Assembly: GCF_021130785.1 (NCBI RefSeq)
Contig: NC_060213.1
Coordinates: 99,688,501 to 99,752,500 of the forward strand
Length of the DNA: 64,000 bases
Direction: 5' to 3'
Origin: Homalodisca vitripennis
Lineage: Eukaryota > Arthropoda > Insecta > Hemiptera > Cicadellidae
Shown: positions 62,961-64,000 of the stretch, piece by piece
How positions within the stretch are numbered: position 1 is the stretch's first letter
How the letters are laid out: every line of letters begins with the position of its first letter
Notes under the pieces: generated by a model
Databases searched by the model: none
The model's input: the letters and a program-made list of their open reading frames with translations, nothing else
Told to the model about the DNA's origin: nothing
Position numbers and translations under genes: made by a program

Positions 62961-64000
62961 AACCATGTCCTTTAATTTAATATAAAACTAAATGATTTCC
63001 ATGAAATACAAATACATGCAATTTTCAATTCATAAAAGATCATAAACTAAGCAACTCATCATCCTCGAGATATAGAATATTTGCTCAAAGCAAACTATGA
63101 CTTCAATTTGTCAACTTTTTACAGCATTCTTAAAGCTCATGATTAAAACATTTCTGACTATGTAATTTAAAAGTCGGAGAAATCGCATGGTGTTGAGGAG
63201 GTATTGAGTATTTGAAACATTAAATTCATTGTTATCTTCAAGGGCGTTTACAAAAAAGGACAAAGGTTTTGCTATGTTCAGTTGATTGATTTACATTGAT
63301 TTATTATGACATATACATATATTATAGGTGCACGTTTTATATAATTAAATGCGTCATAATTGCCTGATTTAGTGGGTTGACTTCCATAACTACATAAATT
63401 TAAACCCTCACACCACAGTATTGTATACAAAATTGTTGCTGATATACTGATTCCACTTACTTAATATCATGAAGTTTCTTGATTGATTGGGCGAGCCTAT
63501 TATTTGAGAGGCTGGAATAATTTAATTTATTTCTATCTACCCGCGCGATAACTAAAAAATAAACCGACCTTGAAATTTATTTTGAAGCATGTCACTTCAT
63601 TTAATTTGACTGAGCGTTAGAAAACATGTTTTCAATCAGTTTTATGGGTAATCATGATACCAAACGGAAAATAGCAGAATAAGTAAATTTTATTAACAAT
63701 TAGAGTACAGACATAATAAAATATGATACAGTCATAATAAGATATGAAAGTCTGACGTATTAACACATATAGCTTATTCATACAGTAAAACAAATAATAG
63801 AAAGTAAAGTAAATGTTAAAAGTCGGGCCCAAGTTTTGGTTTAAGCGAACTTCGTGACAATAACCTTGCTACCTCACCAGAACTTTTACTGTTTCAAACT
63901 GCTATGAAACGTGTCTCAGTGGACAAAAATGTGAATTTATATTGTAACCTAGATATCTAGCGAAATATTTTATCTGTAGACTTTCAATGTTGCATTGCAA
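62961..64000. other. Unassigned AT-rich stretch
   Basis: Contains at 63540-63655 a second copy of part of the 27.3-kb dispersed repeat (GACTGAGCGTTAG then AATCATGAT). No gene supported. Confidence 0.35.

Overview
This window is AT-rich eukaryotic nuclear DNA with no intact gene that I can defend. The organism is most likely an arthropod, probably an insect. That is an inference from the mix of repeats: RTE-like and Jockey/CR1-like LINE remnants with (TTA)n or (TAAG)n tails, TTAA-flanked elements, a hAT transposase of the DUF4371/ZMYM1-like type, a Mutator-like transposase C-terminus, Penelope-type motifs, tRNA-headed SINEs and very long dinucleotide arrays. No rRNA gene, functional tRNA, CRISPR array or bacterial operon is visible. 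Nearly all open frames are short and occur by chance.

Layout, left part: 1-2107 is one copy of a long dispersed repeat whose second copy lies at 33382-35003. 4935-6560 (minus) is a decayed multi-exon gene of a transposon-associated family with a cysteine-rich CXC segment. 9026-9414 is a foldback element with a smaller relative at 44098-44191. 10863-11965 (minus) is the 3' end of a LINE. 12.9-13.3 kb holds microsatellite and tRNA-like SINE pieces. 14.9-18 kb holds Penelope-like motifs and a LINE 3' tail. 21068-22147 is a piggyBac-type non-autonomous element carrying two identical 20-bp palindromes.

Middle part: 24.3-25.96 kb (minus) is a decayed coding region with an internal duplication. I could not name its family, and it is the least explained part of the window. 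26755-27198 is an 89-bp tandem array. 32227-32400 is a perfect (AC)87 tract. 38195-38443 is a tRNA-headed SINE. 39638-40871 is a 5'-truncated RTE-like LINE bracketed by a perfect 16-bp target-site duplication.

Right part: 47232-48340 is a deleted DNA transposon with perfect 16-bp inverted ends, TTAA on both sides and a Mutator-like transposase fragment. 48479-49715 is a decayed hAT transposase. 50725-52926 is a decayed Jockey/CR1-like LINE. 54.5, 60.4 and 62 kb hold further tandem repeats, and 59.8-60.0 kb holds a LINE 3' end with a stem-loop. The rest is unassigned AT-rich intergenic or intronic DNA. The pieces do not form a pathway; the window is best read as layered transposon insertions in a gene-poor region.
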